The notes under the pieces were generated by a model. That model was not told the origin of the DNA, ran no database searches, and saw nothing but the letters and a program-made list of their open reading frames with translations. The translations under genes were made by a program, and so were the position numbers. From Blastococcus sp. PRF04-17 (GTDB lineage Bacteria; Actinomycetota; Actinomycetes; Mycobacteriales; Geodermatophilaceae), in assembly GCF_023016265.1 (NCBI RefSeq), contig NZ_CP095412.1:1860001-1924000 (forward strand): a DNA stretch of 64,000 nucleotides, in the 5' to 3' direction. This document shows positions 1 through 10,225 of this stretch, piece after piece; the first letter of the stretch is position 1; every line of letters starts with the position of its first letter.

Positions 1-1
1 C

Positions 2-778
2 GAGAGCGAGCTGGACAAGTTCACCGGCCTCGAGGACAGGGTGGAGCTGCTGCTGCGGCTCGGCTACCGCAGTGCGGCGGCGCTCATCGACCTGTCCTAC
101 AAGTTCGGCGCCGAGCCCGACGAGGCCATCGATCTCGTCCGTGCCGCGCACCGCAGGGGCCTGTCGGTCAGGGGCCTGTCGTTCCACCCGGGCAGCCAGC
201 TCCGCAGCGTGGCGCCGGTGGTCGAGGACATCCGGCACGCGGCGATGCTGCTGGACTGCCTGGCCGCCGTGGGCTTCCACCTCGAGGTCCTGGACATCGG
301 CGGCGGCCTGCCGGTGCCCTACGACGGCGACGTGCCGCACGTCGAGCGCTTCGTCGCCGCGATCGCGGAGGAGATCCGGCCGCTGACGGCGCGCGGGATC
401 CGGGTCATCTCCGAGCCGGGAAGGTTCGTCGCCGCGCCGTCGATGCTCGCGGTGGCCAGCGTCGTCGGGGTGAACCGGCGCGGCGGCGTGCCCTGGTACT
501 ACCTGGACGACGGCCTGTACGGGAGCTTCTCCAACGTCCTGAGCGACCACGTCCACCCGACCGTCTACGCCTACCGGACCCTCGGGGAGGCGGTCGACGG
601 CGTCCCGAGCGTGCTGGCCGGGCCGACCTGCGACAGCACGGACGTGATCACCACCGCAGCGTTGCTCCCGCCCCTGGAGCCGGGTGACCTCGTGGTGGCG
701 CCCTGCATGGGGGCCTACACCAGCGTGACGGCGTGCGAGTTCAACGGGCTCCCGAAGGCGACGGTCGTCGTGGTGTGA
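2..778 (+). CDS. Type III PLP-dependent decarboxylase (ornithine decarboxylase-like), 5' end outside window
   Basis: The frame is open from the first bases of the window, so the N-terminal part with the PLP-binding lysine is missing. What remains is the C-terminal half of the alanine-racemase-like barrel plus the beta domain. The motifs of fold type III ornithine/lysine decarboxylases are visible: SFHPGSQ, the phosphate-binding LDIGGGLP loop, EPGRF, YYLDDGLYGSF and the active-site cysteine motif GPTCDSTD near the C-terminus. Such enzymes decarboxylate ornithine to putrescine, or lysine to cadaverine; the substrate cannot be read from this fragment. The next gene is convergent and ends 10 bases away. 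Confidence 0.88.
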   Translation, partial: ESELDKFTGLEDRVELLLRLGYRSAAALIDLSYKFGAEPDEAIDLVRAAHRRGLSVRGLSFHPGSQLRSVAPVVEDIRHAAMLLDCLAAVGFHLEVLDIGGGLPVPYDGDVPHVERFVAAIAEEIRPLTARGIRVISEPGRFVAAPSMLAVASVVGVNRRGGVPWYYLDDGLYGSFSNVLSDHVHPTVYAYRTLGEAVDGVPSVLAGPTCDSTDVITTAALLPPLEPGDLVVAPCMGAYTSVTACEFNGLPKATVVVV

Positions 779-788
779 GCCCGCCCCG

Positions 789-1706
789 TCAGAGGAGGGC
801 GCGGAGGTCGAGCTCTGCCGACGACTCGTCCGGGTCGTCGTCGTCGACCACGGCCAGCAGGTGCACCTCGCCGTCCCCGACGTCGCGCAGCGCCAGGCCC
901 TCGACCTTGCGCACCGCGGCGTCCACCTCCGGGATAGGCGCGACGGCGAGCACGTCGGCGTCGTCGAGCAGCGCCAGTGCGGTGGCCACGACGGGACCGT
1001 CGTCCACGGCGTTCGGGGTGTCCTCGGCCGCGGCACTGAGCAGCACGCGGCCGTCGGGCAGCGCGATCGCGTCCGTCACCGCCAGGCCGACGCCGGCCAC
1101 CTCGCCGAGGTCGTAGCTCAGCGGCCGCCCGACCGGGATCTCCTTCGTCCGCCCGCGCCCCAGCACCGCGGCGACGAGCCCGTCCAGCGGGACGTCGACG
1201 CTGGCCGAGCGGACGCCGGCGGCCAGGTTGCCGCGGTTGAACCACCGCACCGTGTCGCCGTGCCGGCTCGCGCCCTCGAGGTTCAGCTGGTCCATCGGCA
1301 GGCCGAGCGTTCGGGCGACCGCGTCGTAGAGCGCCCCGAGCTCGCCGGCGCGCGCCACGGGCCTGCCGTCCTCCAGGGTCACGAGCACCCCGCGCATCCG
1401 TCGCGGTGAAGAACCGGAGCCCAGCAGCAGAACGGCCGGAGCGCCGTCGACCTCGGCCGGGCAGGCCACCTCGAGGTCGGGCTTGAGGCGCTTGGTGCCC
1501 GCAGCCTCGGAGAACCGGTCCAGCCCGTCCACCGGCGGGAGCACCCGGACGGCGGTCACCGAGTCGGCGCGACGATAGGCGGCGGACGTGGCGTCGTCCT
1601 GGGCGATCAGCCACCCGTCCCCGAGCGGAGCGATGCCCGAGGCCGCGGTGACCGGCGTCCCGTCGTCGAACCGCAGTGCCCGGACGCCGTCCACGAAGAC
1701 CTGCAC
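789..1706 (-). CDS. Conserved hypothetical protein, beta-propeller-like
   Basis: A protein of about 305 residues with no family I can name with confidence. It has repeated strand-rich blocks (for example GDGWLIAQDD, GDTVRWFNRGN, LPDGRVLLSAAA, GDGEVHLLAVVDDDD) typical of a soluble beta-propeller, and no signal peptide or membrane segment. The GTG at 1706 is chosen because a purine-rich AAGGGGGAG lies just upstream; a longer frame reaches 1919 but would run antisense through the small gene at 1770-1985. DUF6929-type proteins have a similar look, but this is only a suggestion. Confidence 0.6.
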   Translation of the reverse strand: MQVFVDGVRALRFDDGTPVTAASGIAPLGDGWLIAQDDATSAAYRRADSVTAVRVLPPVDGLDRFSEAAGTKRLKPDLEVACPAEVDGAPAVLLLGSGSSPRRMRGVLVTLEDGRPVARAGELGALYDAVARTLGLPMDQLNLEGASRHGDTVRWFNRGNLAAGVRSASVDVPLDGLVAAVLGRGRTKEIPVGRPLSYDLGEVAGVGLAVTDAIALPDGRVLLSAAAEDTPNAVDDGPVVATALALLDDADVLAVAPIPEVDAAVRKVEGLALRDVGDGEVHLLAVVDDDDPDESSAELDLRALL

Positions 1707-1769
1707 CGGCTCCCCCTTCCGGGTCAGACCGGTTGCGCCGCGCTGTCGCGGATGCGTCCACCGGCCGAC

Positions 1770-1985
1770 ATGGAGGACATGATCGTCCCCAGCGCCGATG
1801 TGCGTCCTGCCGGCCCGCGCCACCTCGCCGCCGACGACGGGAGCGTCTCCATCGCCACGCCGGAGGACCTCGCCCGCACCGGGCGGCACGCGGAGCCCGA
1901 GTGGACCCGCGAGCTGCACGACCCGAGGCGCGACGAGGTCGACCCGTTCGCCTGGCTGGGCTTCACCGACCCCGTCGGCGCCTGA
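1770..1985 (+). CDS. Small acidic hypothetical protein
   Basis: A 71-residue soluble acidic frame (MEDMIVPSADV at the start, EVDPFAWLGFTDPVG at the end) between two minus-strand genes. It has no recognisable domain, signal or membrane helix. Composition is protein-like (few Cys, balanced Asp/Glu/Arg), and it ends six bases before the rdgB stop codon on the other strand. No clear ribosome-binding site precedes it; starts at 1752 or 1779 are also possible. It could be a chance frame. Confidence 0.4.
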   Translation: MEDMIVPSADVRPAGPRHLAADDGSVSIATPEDLARTGRHAEPEWTRELHDPRRDEVDPFAWLGFTDPVGA

Positions 1986-1991
1986 CCGCCC

Positions 1992-2600
1992 TCAGCGCGC
2001 GCCGAGCACCTCGGCCAGCACCGGCACCAGCGCGGCGAACGCCTGGCCCCGGTGGCTGCGCGCGTCCTTCTCCGCCGGGTCGAGCTCGGCCGAGGTGACC
2101 GACAGCCCGTCCGGCACGAACACGGGGTCGTAGCCGAACCCGTTCGTGCCGCGCTTGTCGCCGATCACGCGCCCCCGCCACTGCCGTTCCAGCACCCGTT
2201 CCGTGCCGTCGGGGGTGACCAGCGCGGCGGCGCAGACGAACGCCGCCCCGCGCCGCTCATCAGGCACGTCGGCCAGCTGGCCGAGCAGCAGCGCGGTGTT
2301 CGCGTCGTCGTCCCCGTGCCGGCCCGACCACCGGGCAGACAGGACCCCGGGCATCCCGTTGAGGGCGTCCACCGCCAGCCCCGAGTCGTCGGCGACCGCC
2401 GGCAGCCCGGTGTACCGCACCGCCTCCCGCGCCTTGAGCAGCGCGTTCTCCTCGAAGGTCGCGCCGGTCTCCGGCGCCTCGGGGTACTCGTCGACGTCCG
2501 CGAGCCCGACCACCTCGACCCCGGGGACGGCGGTCTCGAGCAGGCGACGCAGCTCGGCCAGCTTGCCCGCGTTGCGGGTGGCCAGCAGGAGCCTGGTCAT
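1992..2600 (-). CDS. rdgB: Non-canonical purine NTP pyrophosphatase (RdgB/HAM1)
   Basis: A 202-residue protein that cleaves XTP, dITP and ITP to the monophosphate and pyrophosphate, keeping deaminated purines out of nucleic acids. The family start [13 protein letters not shown], the acidic active-site segment [18 protein letters not shown], the SARWSG motif and [12 protein letters not shown] near the end are all present, and the length is normal. Its ATG overlaps the rph stop codon by four bases (ATGA), so the pair rph-rdgB is probably translated in a coupled way, as in other actinobacteria including the Rv1340-Rv1341 locus. Confidence 0.95.
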   Translation of the reverse strand: MTRLLLATRNAGKLAELRRLLETAVPGVEVVGLADVDEYPEAPETGATFEENALLKAREAVRYTGLPAVADDSGLAVDALNGMPGVLSARWSGRHGDDDANTALLLGQLADVPDERRGAAFVCAAALVTPDGTERVLERQWRGRVIGDKRGTNGFGYDPVFVPDGLSVTSAELDPAEKDARSHRGQAFAALVPVLAEVLGAR

Positions 2601-3319
2601 CGGGCGAGTGCCTCCTGCTGCAGCCGGGTGAGCTCGCCGCAGCCCTGGACGGCGAGGTCGAGCAGGGCGTCGAGGGCCTTCCGGTCGAAGACCTCGCCCT
2701 CGGCCGTGCCCTGCACCTCCACGAAACTGCCGTCGCCGGTGCAGACGACGTTCATGTCGGTGCCGGCCCGCACGTCCTCCTCGTAGGCGAGGTCGAGCCG
2801 CGGCTCGCCGTCGATGACGCCGACGCTGACCGCGGCCACGGACTGCACGATCGCGGTCGGCCGGGACAGCTTCTTCCGCTCCCCCAGCCAGGTCACGGCG
2901 TCGGCGAGGGCGACGTAGGCGCCGGTGATGGCGGCGGTGCGGGTACCGCCGTCGGCCTGCAGGACGTCGCAGTCGATGGCGATGCTGTTCTCACCGAGCG
3001 CGGCCAGGTCGATGGACGCGCGCAGCGACCGGCCGATCAGCCGGCTGATCTCGTGGGTTCGCCCGCCGATGCGGCCCTTGACCGACTCGCGGTCACCGCG
3101 GGTGTGCGTGGCGCGCGGCAGCATGGCGTACTCGGCGGTCACCCAGCCCAGGCCCGAGCCCTTGCGCCAGCGGGGCACACCCTCGGTGACGCTCGCGGCG
3201 CAGAGCACGCGCGTGCGGCCGAACTCGACGAGCACCGAGCCCTCCGCGTGGTCGAGCCACCTGCGGGTGATGGTGACGGGACGGAGCTGGTCGGCCGTGC
3301 GGCCGTCGGGGCGAGACAC
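2597..3319 (-). CDS. rph: Ribonuclease PH
   Basis: A 240-residue phosphorolytic 3'-5' exoribonuclease that trims tRNA 3' ends. The start [19 protein letters not shown] is diagnostic. [31 protein letters not shown] and the phosphate-binding [11 protein letters not shown] segment are in place, followed by [17 protein letters not shown] with the catalytic acidic residues. Length is normal. It is the first gene of a two-gene unit with rdgB. Its 5' end faces the YjbQ-family gene on the plus strand, leaving a gap of about 80 bases for divergent promoters. Confidence 0.96.
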   Translation of the reverse strand: MSRPDGRTADQLRPVTITRRWLDHAEGSVLVEFGRTRVLCAASVTEGVPRWRKGSGLGWVTAEYAMLPRATHTRGDRESVKGRIGGRTHEISRLIGRSLRASIDLAALGENSIAIDCDVLQADGGTRTAAITGAYVALADAVTWLGERKKLSRPTAIVQSVAAVSVGVIDGEPRLDLAYEEDVRAGTDMNVVCTGDGSFVEVQGTAEGEVFDRKALDALLDLAVQGCGELTRLQQEALAR

Positions 3320-3398
3320 GTCGCGACCCTACGGGCCGCAGCCGCGACGGGCCCCGGCCGCCCGGTGGGCGATCACCTCGAACCGCTTAGATCCCTTC

Positions 3399-3803
3399 AT
3401 GCGATCGGAACTGCGTGCCGTGCGCACCGGCGGCGTCCCCTCCGTGGTCGACCTGACCGACGAGTGCGCCGACTTCGTCCGGCAGGAGAACGACGGCCTG
3501 CTGCACGTGTTCGTGCCGCACGCGACCGCGGGCATCGCCATCCTGGAGACGGGCTCCGGCAGCGACGACGACCTGCTCGCCCAGCTCGACGAGCTGCTCC
3601 CCCGCGACGACCGCTGGCGGCACCGGCACGGCAGCCCCGGCCACGGCCGCGACCACGTGCTGCCGGCGTTCCTCCCTCCGCACGCCAGCGTCCCCGTGCT
3701 CGAGGGCCGGATGCAGCTGGGCACCTGGCAGCGCATCTGCCTGGTCGACACCAACATCGACAACCACTCCCGGCACGTCCGGTTCTCGTTCCTCGCCGGC
3801 TGA
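3399..3803 (+). CDS. YjbQ/UPF0047 family protein (secondary thiamine-phosphate synthase enzyme family)
   Basis: A 134-residue single-domain protein. The family pattern is clear: LHVFVPHATAGIAI near residue 37, a middle HRHGSPGHGRDHVLPAFLPP segment, LGTWQRICLVDTN and a short arginine-rich end. E. coli YjbQ shows weak thiamine-phosphate synthase activity in vitro, and the histidine cluster implies metal binding, but the physiological role is unknown. The ATG at 3399 is used because upstream in-frame sequence runs antisense into rph. Confidence 0.85.
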   Translation: MRSELRAVRTGGVPSVVDLTDECADFVRQENDGLLHVFVPHATAGIAILETGSGSDDDLLAQLDELLPRDDRWRHRHGSPGHGRDHVLPAFLPPHASVPVLEGRMQLGTWQRICLVDTNIDNHSRHVRFSFLAG

Positions 3804-3811
3804 CGCCCCCC

Positions 3812-3830
3812 TGCCCCCGCGTCGGGGGCA
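3812..3830 (+). terminator. Short G/C hairpin after the YjbQ-family gene
   Basis: A perfect 8-bp stem (TGCCCCCG paired with CGGGGGCA) with a 3-base loop lies nine bases after the stop codon and before the peroxiredoxin gene. There is no T-run, so it may be an attenuator or a weak terminator. Confidence 0.4.
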
Positions 3831-3848
3831 CACGGCAGGATGCCGGAC

Positions 3849-4337
3849 ATGAGCTCCGCCGAGGTCGCACCCGTCCGCCTGTCCCCCGGCGACCCGGCGC
3901 CGGACTTCACGCTGCCCGACGCCGACGGCACGCCGGTGTCGCTGTCGTCCTACCGCGGCCGCCGGGTGATCGTGTACTGCTACCCGGCCGCCCTCACGCC
4001 CGGCTGCACGACGCAGGCGGTCGACTTCACCGCGGCCGCGGGCGACCTCGCCGAGGCCGGGCTCGACATCATCGGCATCTCCCCCGACGAGCCCGAGAAG
4101 CTGCAGCGGTTCCGCGAGCAGGAGGGCCTCGGCATCACACTGGTCTCCGACCCGGACAAGCAGGTCCTGCAGGCCTACGGCGCGTTCGGGCCCAAGAAGC
4201 TCTATGGCAAGGAAGTCGTCGGCGTCATCCGGTCGACCTTCGTGGTCGACGCCGAGGGCCGGATCGAGAAGGCCGCCTACAACGTCAAGGCGACCGGCCA
4301 CGTGGCGAAGCTGCGTCGGGACCTCGGCCTCGACTGA
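3849..4337 (+). CDS. bcp: Thiol peroxidase, BCP/PrxQ-type peroxiredoxin without the nearby resolving cysteine
   Basis: A 162-residue AhpC/TSA-fold peroxiredoxin reducing hydrogen peroxide and organic peroxides. GDPAPDFTLPDADG begins the fold and the peroxidatic cysteine is C53 in LTPGCTTQAVDF. In most PrxQ proteins a resolving cysteine follows five residues later; here that position is valine (V58), so the protein should work as a 1-Cys type or resolve through another thiol (C44 is the only other cysteine I see). The ATG at 3849 has AGGA eight bases upstream; an ATG at 3840 would add three residues. Confidence 0.9.
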   Translation: MSSAEVAPVRLSPGDPAPDFTLPDADGTPVSLSSYRGRRVIVYCYPAALTPGCTTQAVDFTAAAGDLAEAGLDIIGISPDEPEKLQRFREQEGLGITLVSDPDKQVLQAYGAFGPKKLYGKEVVGVIRSTFVVDAEGRIEKAAYNVKATGHVAKLRRDLGLD

Positions 4338-4343
4338 CCCCGA

Positions 4344-4829
4344 TCAGGCCCGCCACGTCCCGGGCCGCGGCTGGCACTCCGGCCCGCACGGGTAGTCCTC
4401 GTCCCACGGGAACGTGCCGTCGGCATGGCACCACGTCAGCTGGTAGGCCGGGACCGAGTACTCCGGCGGGCGGCCGTAGAACCGATTCGCGCCGAGGAGG
4501 ATCTCGCCGGGGTTGGGCACCTCCTCGACGACGAGTCGCCCCTCCCACTCCGGCCAGGCCAGCAGCTCGCCGGGCAGGAGGTTGCGGCCACCGGTGACGT
4601 CCGCGGCCACCCTGCCGAGGATCCCGTGGGCGCTGTCATGCCCCACCCCGACGACGACGCACTCGGGATGCCCGAGACCGAACAGGCCGATGGTGTAACC
4701 GAACGCAGGTTCCCCCGGCTCGTCCCCGGCGTCGACGTACTGCACCGCGAAGCGATGCGTGCGGATGAGGCGGGCGAGGTGGGCGTCCTCCTGGTCGAGC
4801 CAGGCTGTCGTCTGCGGGTCCTGCGTCAT
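4344..4829 (-). CDS. DUF4262 domain protein
   Basis: A 161-residue soluble protein matching the DUF4262 pattern: an N-terminal helix, [33 protein letters not shown], then [16 protein letters not shown] and a C-terminal [16 protein letters not shown] segment. The family is widespread in actinobacteria and proteobacteria and has no established function. It is convergent with the peroxiredoxin gene, six bases between ends, and stands alone on its strand. Confidence 0.82.
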   Translation of the reverse strand: MTQDPQTTAWLDQEDAHLARLIRTHRFAVQYVDAGDEPGEPAFGYTIGLFGLGHPECVVVGVGHDSAHGILGRVAADVTGGRNLLPGELLAWPEWEGRLVVEEVPNPGEILLGANRFYGRPPEYSVPAYQLTWCHADGTFPWDEDYPCGPECQPRPGTWRA

Positions 4830-4912
4830 GCGCAGCAGCGTGCGCCCGGGCACCGACACAACGGCCGACCCGGCATCGGTCTGTGGACGGGCGACCGGCC
4901 TGGGGACGGCGG

Positions 4913-5886
4913 TCAGCTGCCGCCGGCGTCCTTCTCCCCAGCCCGCTTGCGCCGCTTCCCCTCGTGCATCGCCGCCACCCGGGCGATCGGGATGGTGTGT
5001 CCCTGCGCGACGAGTTCGGCAGGGAGGACCTGGGGCTCCGGCAGCTCGTCCGCCCACTCGGTCACGAAGCGGGCGGCGGTGACGGTGAAATCGGCCGGGC
5101 CGACCTCGTCCAGGTGGTCCCAGCCGATCGGGGCCGACACCGGCAGCCCCGGCCGGATCCGCGGGCTGTAGGCGGCCACGATGGTGGCCTGGCCCGAGCG
5201 GGTGGAGTCGACGAAGACCCGGCCGTGGCGGTCCTCCCTGATGTAGGCCGTCGTGGCGAGCTCCGGGTCGAGCAGCTCGGTGCGGGCGGCCAGGGCCCGC
5301 GTCGCGGCGGCGACGTCCTCGAACGGCGAGCCGGTCACGGGCGCCACGACGTGCACCCCTTTGGAGCCGCTGGTCTTCACCGCGCCCACGAGGCCCGAGT
5401 CCGCCAGGGCCCGGCGCACCAGCCGGGCGGCCCGGACGACCATCGCGAAGTCCGCACCCTCCGGCGGGTCCAGGTCGAGCACCAGACCGGTGGGCTCGGC
5501 GTCCCCGACGTGGAAGAAGGGGACGTGGAACTCGACGGCCCGCTGGTTGGCCAGCCACAGCAGGGTCCGCCGGTCGTCGCAGAGCACCTGCTGGATCTCC
5601 CGGTGCGAACCCTCCGACCACACCGGCACGGTGCGCACCCAGTCCGGGGCACCTTTCGACACGTTGCGCTGCATGAACGGATCGGACCCCGGACGCACCC
5701 GCTTGATCGACAGCGGCCGGCCGCCAGCAGCGGCACGATGCGGTCGGCGACCCGGTCCAGGTAGTCGACGAGGTCGCGCTTGGTCACCCCGAGGCCGTCG
5801 CCCAGCGGCGAGTCGAGGCTGGTCAGCCGGACGCCGTCGCGCTCCTCCTCCGCCGCCTTCCCCTTCGACGACATCGCCGTCCTCAT
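4913..5886 (-). pseudogene. LigD-type polymerase/primase domain protein, interrupted by a one-base frameshift
   Basis: Stand-alone homologue of the polymerase domain of LigD, which fills and extends ends in Ku-dependent non-homologous end joining. The first about 55 residues (from the ATG at 5886 or 5874) read in one frame up to [11 protein letters not shown]; the rest ([12 protein letters not shown], then VLDLDPPEG with the metal-binding aspartates, [14 protein letters not shown] and TARFVTEW) continues in another. One added base in the GGCCGGCC run at about 5714-5724 would restore a protein of about 324 residues. The start overlaps the stop of the upstream hydrolase gene as ATGA. No ligase or Ku gene is in the window. 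The shift may be a sequencing error. Confidence 0.85.
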
Positions 5887-6623
5887 ATTTCGTAGGTGGC
5901 GCCGCTGTGGACCAGCTCGGTCTCCGGGAACACGGCGCTGGCGTCGGCGAGCTGCGCGATCTCGTCCACCCACGCGGGGATGTGGGTGAGCAGCAGCCGG
6001 CCGACGCCGGCGGCTGCCGCGTGCTCGCCGGCCTCGCGGCCGGTGAGGTGCAGGCCGTCGGGCAGGCCCGGGCCCGGCGGGTGGGCCGCCTCGGCCAGCA
6101 GCACGTCGGCGCCCCGGGCGAGCTCGACCACGCCCTCGCACGGGCCGGTGTCACCCGTGTAGACCAGCGACCGCCCCCCGGCGGCGAGCCGGATGGCGTA
6201 GCACTCGATCGGATGCGCGGTGCGGGCCAGCGTCACCTCGAACGGGCCAAGGGTGAACGAGCCGGGGCCCACCGGCACGAAGTCGAAGACGTCGGTGATG
6301 CCGTCGCCGTCGTCGGAGTAGGCCAGCGACAGCCGCCGCTCGGCCGCGACCGGCGCGTAGAGCGGGACGTGCGTGCCCGACGACCGGCCGGAGTAGCGAT
6401 GCCAGACGACGAACGGCGCGACGTCGAGACAGTGGTCGGCGTGCAGGTGGGAGAGGAACACCGCGTCGATGCCGGCCGGGTCGGCGACCGACTGCAGGGG
6501 GCCGAACGCCCCGCTGCCGAGGTCGAGCACCAGCCGGAAGCCGTCCTGCTCGACGAGGTAGCACGAGGCGGCCGACGCCGGCCCCGGCGCGCTGCCGGAG
6601 CACCCGACGACGGTCAGCCTCAC
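5883..6623 (-). CDS. Metallo-beta-lactamase fold hydrolase, candidate Rv1339-type cAMP phosphodiesterase
   Basis: A 246-residue MBL-fold enzyme. It begins [15 protein letters not shown], has the metal motif HLHADH near residue 60, a further [10 protein letters not shown] strand, YTGDTGPC with the bridging aspartate, and a final histidine in LLLTHIPAW. The GTG start overlaps the murI stop codon (GTGA), so it is translationally coupled. In M. tuberculosis the gene in the same position after murI (Rv1339) has been reported to hydrolyse cAMP; carrying that over here is an inference from synteny and fold. An RNase Z/AtsA-like role is the main alternative. Confidence 0.85.
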   Translation of the reverse strand: MRLTVVGCSGSAPGPASAASCYLVEQDGFRLVLDLGSGAFGPLQSVADPAGIDAVFLSHLHADHCLDVAPFVVWHRYSGRSSGTHVPLYAPVAAERRLSLAYSDDGDGITDVFDFVPVGPGSFTLGPFEVTLARTAHPIECYAIRLAAGGRSLVYTGDTGPCEGVVELARGADVLLAEAAHPPGPGLPDGLHLTGREAGEHAAAAGVGRLLLTHIPAWVDEIAQLADASAVFPETELVHSGATYEI

Positions 6624-7450
6624 GCGGCACCCGCCGTCTCGGCGCGGAGCACCGACCCCACCTCCGGGCCGAGGAAGCGCCGGCCGAGCCGGGCGAACGG
6701 CTCGGGGTCGCCGGTGGCCAGGAAGCGGTGCTCGGGCGGCGGTGCGTCCTCGTCGCGCAGCAGCTCGGCACGGGTGAGGACGCGGTAGACGTCCTTGGCG
6801 GTCTCCTCGGCGCTCGACACGAGCGTCACGTCCTCGCCCATGACCAGCGAGATCACGCCGGTGAGCAGCGGGTAGTGGGTGCACCCGAGGACGACGGTGT
6901 CGACACCGGCCGCCAGCAGCGGATCGAGGTAGGACTGCGCGAGGCCCAGCAGCTGCCGCCCGCTGGTCACCCCGCGCTCCACGAAGTCGACGAAGCTCGG
7001 GCAGGCCGCGCTGGTGACCCTGATCTGCGGAGCGGCGGCGAAGGCGTCCTCGTAGGCGCCGCTGGTGATGGTGGCCTGCGTGCCGATGACACCCACCCTG
7101 CCGTTGCGCGTGGCGGAGGTGGCCCGGCGGACGGCGGGGAGCACGACCTCGACCACGGGGACGTCGTAGCGTTCCCGCGCGTCGCGCAGCGAGGCGGCGC
7201 TGGCCGAGTTGCACGCGACGACGAGCATCTTGACGCCGCCGGCGACCAGGTCGTCCATCACGGCGAGGGAGTGCCGGCGGACCTCGGCGATCGGGAGCGG
7301 GCCGTACGGGCCGTTCGCGGTGTCGCCGATGTAGCGGATCGCCTCGCGCGGCAACTGGTCGAGCACGGCTCGGGCGACGGTGAGGCCACCGACGCCGGAG
7401 TCGAAGATGCCGATCGGCGCGTCTGCTCCGCGCCCCCCGCTGCTCGTCAT
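6620..7450 (-). CDS. murI: Glutamate racemase
   Basis: A 276-residue cofactor-independent racemase making D-glutamate for peptidoglycan. It carries the typical start [26 protein letters not shown], the first catalytic cysteine C80 in VACNSA and the second C190 in VLGCTHYP. It lies between cysM and the MBL hydrolase, as in mycobacteria, except that the mycobacterial rhomboid gene between cysM and murI is absent here. The ATG at 7450 follows a 78-base gap containing an inverted repeat. Confidence 0.96.
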   Translation of the reverse strand: MTSSGGRGADAPIGIFDSGVGGLTVARAVLDQLPREAIRYIGDTANGPYGPLPIAEVRRHSLAVMDDLVAGGVKMLVVACNSASAASLRDARERYDVPVVEVVLPAVRRATSATRNGRVGVIGTQATITSGAYEDAFAAAPQIRVTSAACPSFVDFVERGVTSGRQLLGLAQSYLDPLLAAGVDTVVLGCTHYPLLTGVISLVMGEDVTLVSSAEETAKDVYRVLTRAELLRDEDAPPPEHRFLATGDPEPFARLGRRFLGPEVGSVLRAETAGAA

Positions 7451-7470
7451 ATCGCAGGTGAGGCTAGCGG

Positions 7471-7519
7471 CCCTCTGCAGGGTCCCGCCGCGAGCGTGCG
7501 AGCGGTGGGGGGCAGAGGG
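7471..7519 (-). terminator. Inverted repeat between cysM and murI
   Basis: CCCTCTGC at 7471-7478 pairs with GCAGAGGG at 7512-7519, and a shorter CCGC/GCGG pair lies inside the loop. It sits just after the cysM stop codon and could be a weak terminator or a processing site splitting the sulfur genes from murI. There is no T-run. Confidence 0.35.
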
Positions 7520-7527
7520 TCCTTTAT

Positions 7528-8773
<1,246 letters not shown>

Positions 8774-8893
8774 GGCGTGCGGTTCTCCTCGTGAAGGGGT
8801 GTCGAGAGCATGCATCGGCGCGCGTCGTCCGACGCTTGAGTGCTGGAACACCGCCCGGCCGCCCGGGATTCCGACGGCGAGCGGCGAGGGGCG

Positions 8894-9367
8894 TCAGTCG
8901 TAGACGACCGTCGTGGGGCTGTGGCCGAAGAGGTAGGACTCGACGACCTCGACGTCCTCCTCGCTCACCTCGCCGTCCACGATCCGGAAGCTGCGGAACT
9001 CGACGTCGTCGCCGGCCAGGCCGGTCTCGTTCCCGTGGGAGCGGGTCGACACCAGGACGTAGTGGGCGTTCGGCTCCGAGGCGTAGGAGATGTCGGTGCG
9101 CGACGGATAGGCCTCGGTGGCCGTGTGCGAGTGGTAGATGACGACCGGCTCCTCGTCGCGGTCGTCCATGTCCCGGTACAGCTTGAGCAGGTCGGCCGAG
9201 TCGAACTCGTAGAACGTCGGCGATCGCGCGGCGTTCAGCATCGGGATGAACCGCTCGGGCCGATCGCTGCCCTCCGGGCCGGCGACGACGCCACAGGCCT
9301 CGTCCGGGTGGTCCTCCCGGGCGTGGGCCACGATGGCGTCGTAGGTCGCGCGGTCGATGCGCAGCAC
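8894..9367 (-). CDS. mec: Mec, JAMM/M67 metallopeptidase releasing cysteine from CysO
   Basis: A 157-residue zinc peptidase of the JAB1/MPN/Mov34 family. The JAMM motif is complete: E23 in PDEACG, H79 and H81 in YHSH, and D92 ten residues on in SRTD. In M. tuberculosis the homologue cleaves the last residue from the CysO-cysteine adduct, giving free cysteine and CysO. It is the first gene of the mec-cysO-cysM set. The 65-base gap to the divergent membrane gene at 9433 should hold its promoter. Confidence 0.93.
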   Translation of the reverse strand: MLRIDRATYDAIVAHAREDHPDEACGVVAGPEGSDRPERFIPMLNAARSPTFYEFDSADLLKLYRDMDDRDEEPVVIYHSHTATEAYPSRTDISYASEPNAHYVLVSTRSHGNETGLAGDDVEFRSFRIVDGEVSEEDVEVVESYLFGHSPTTVVYD

Positions 9368-9432
9368 GCGGCAAGTCTAGGCGGGCGGAGGCGACGTCCG
9401 ACCGGGGAGGCCCAACCGATAGCGTCGGTGCC

Positions 9433-9828
9433 GTGCTGGTGACGCTGCTCGTGGCTGCCGGGGTGGTGCTGCTGCCGCTGCCGGCGCTGGCCATGGGCAG
9501 CCGCGGGCTGTTCAAGCAGCCCGGTTACAGCCCCGACGAACCGGCGGACCGCGCGTCGCACATCCTGATCGTCGCGTTGCGCGGGCTGGTCCTCCTCCTG
9601 GTGTTCGCGCTGTCGGCCGTCGTCCTGGTCTCGACCATCGGCGCGGCGATCCAGGACGTCGAGCTGCACGGCATGGTCTACGTGCTGTTCGGCCTCGACG
9701 TGCTGCTCGCGCTGCTGATCGTGGTCAGCTTCGGCCGCCGCGACCGGCGACCAGTGCGTCGACGAGCGACCCCTGCAGGGCGGTCAGCCAGTAGTAGACG
9801 GCCAGCTGCTGGTCCTCCTCACCGGTGA
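9433..9828 (+). CDS. Small integral membrane protein, 3' end overlapping the convergent DUF2017 gene
   Basis: A 131-residue protein with three hydrophobic segments, about residues 2-20, 44-67 and 78-97, joined by a soluble loop (FKQPGYSPDEPADRASH). It ends in an arginine-rich tail that starts where the gene runs into the antisense DUF2017 gene, an overlap of about 100 bases. The tail therefore looks like read-through into antisense sequence, and only the first about 100 residues are likely conserved. No family was recognised. The start is the GTG at 9433. Confidence 0.65.
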   Translation: MLVTLLVAAGVVLLPLPALAMGSRGLFKQPGYSPDEPADRASHILIVALRGLVLLLVFALSAVVLVSTIGAAIQDVELHGMVYVLFGLDVLLALLIVVSFGRRDRRPVRRRATPAGRSASSRRPAAGPPHR

Positions 9829-10225
9829 CCTCGTCCGGCGGCTCGGTGTCCTCGGTGATCTCCAGCCGGGTGCCCATCGCCAGGCGCAGGTCGTTCGTGG
9901 TGCGCAGCCACGCCGCCGCCTGGTCCCGGTCGAGGCGGACCTCTCCTCCGCCCGAGGGCAGGGACGCGCGCACCGTCGCCAGGTCGTCGGCCTTGCCGCT
10001 GCGCAGCGAGGCCTCCGTCAGCTCGCGGTAGTCGGCGGCGAGCTCGGGGTCACCGCGGTGGCCCACCGGCAGGAGCCTGGCCATCACGGGGTCGCCGCCG
10101 ACGTCGTCGGCGTCCGCGTCGAGCAACTGCTCCAGTTGGTCGAGCAGCAACCCCACGACCCCGGCCTCGGCCGGGTCCAGCCGGGCGACGAGGTCGCCGC
10201 CACGGACGGCCGTGAAGGGCCTCAC
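9725..10225 (-). CDS. DUF2017 family protein
   Basis: A 166-residue soluble protein. It begins [30 protein letters not shown] (shown by its first residues) and ends in a helical segment with [16 protein letters not shown], the pattern of DUF2017 proteins that sit directly after clpS in actinobacteria (Rv1332 in M. tuberculosis). The function is unknown; a ClpS/Clp-related role is guessed from the constant pairing. The GTG start overlaps the clpS stop as GTGA. Confidence 0.85.
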   Translation of the reverse strand: MRPFTAVRGGDLVARLDPAEAGVVGLLLDQLEQLLDADADDVGGDPVMARLLPVGHRGDPELAADYRELTEASLRSGKADDLATVRASLPSGGGEVRLDRDQAAAWLRTTNDLRLAMGTRLEITEDTEPPDEVTGEEDQQLAVYYWLTALQGSLVDALVAGRGGRS

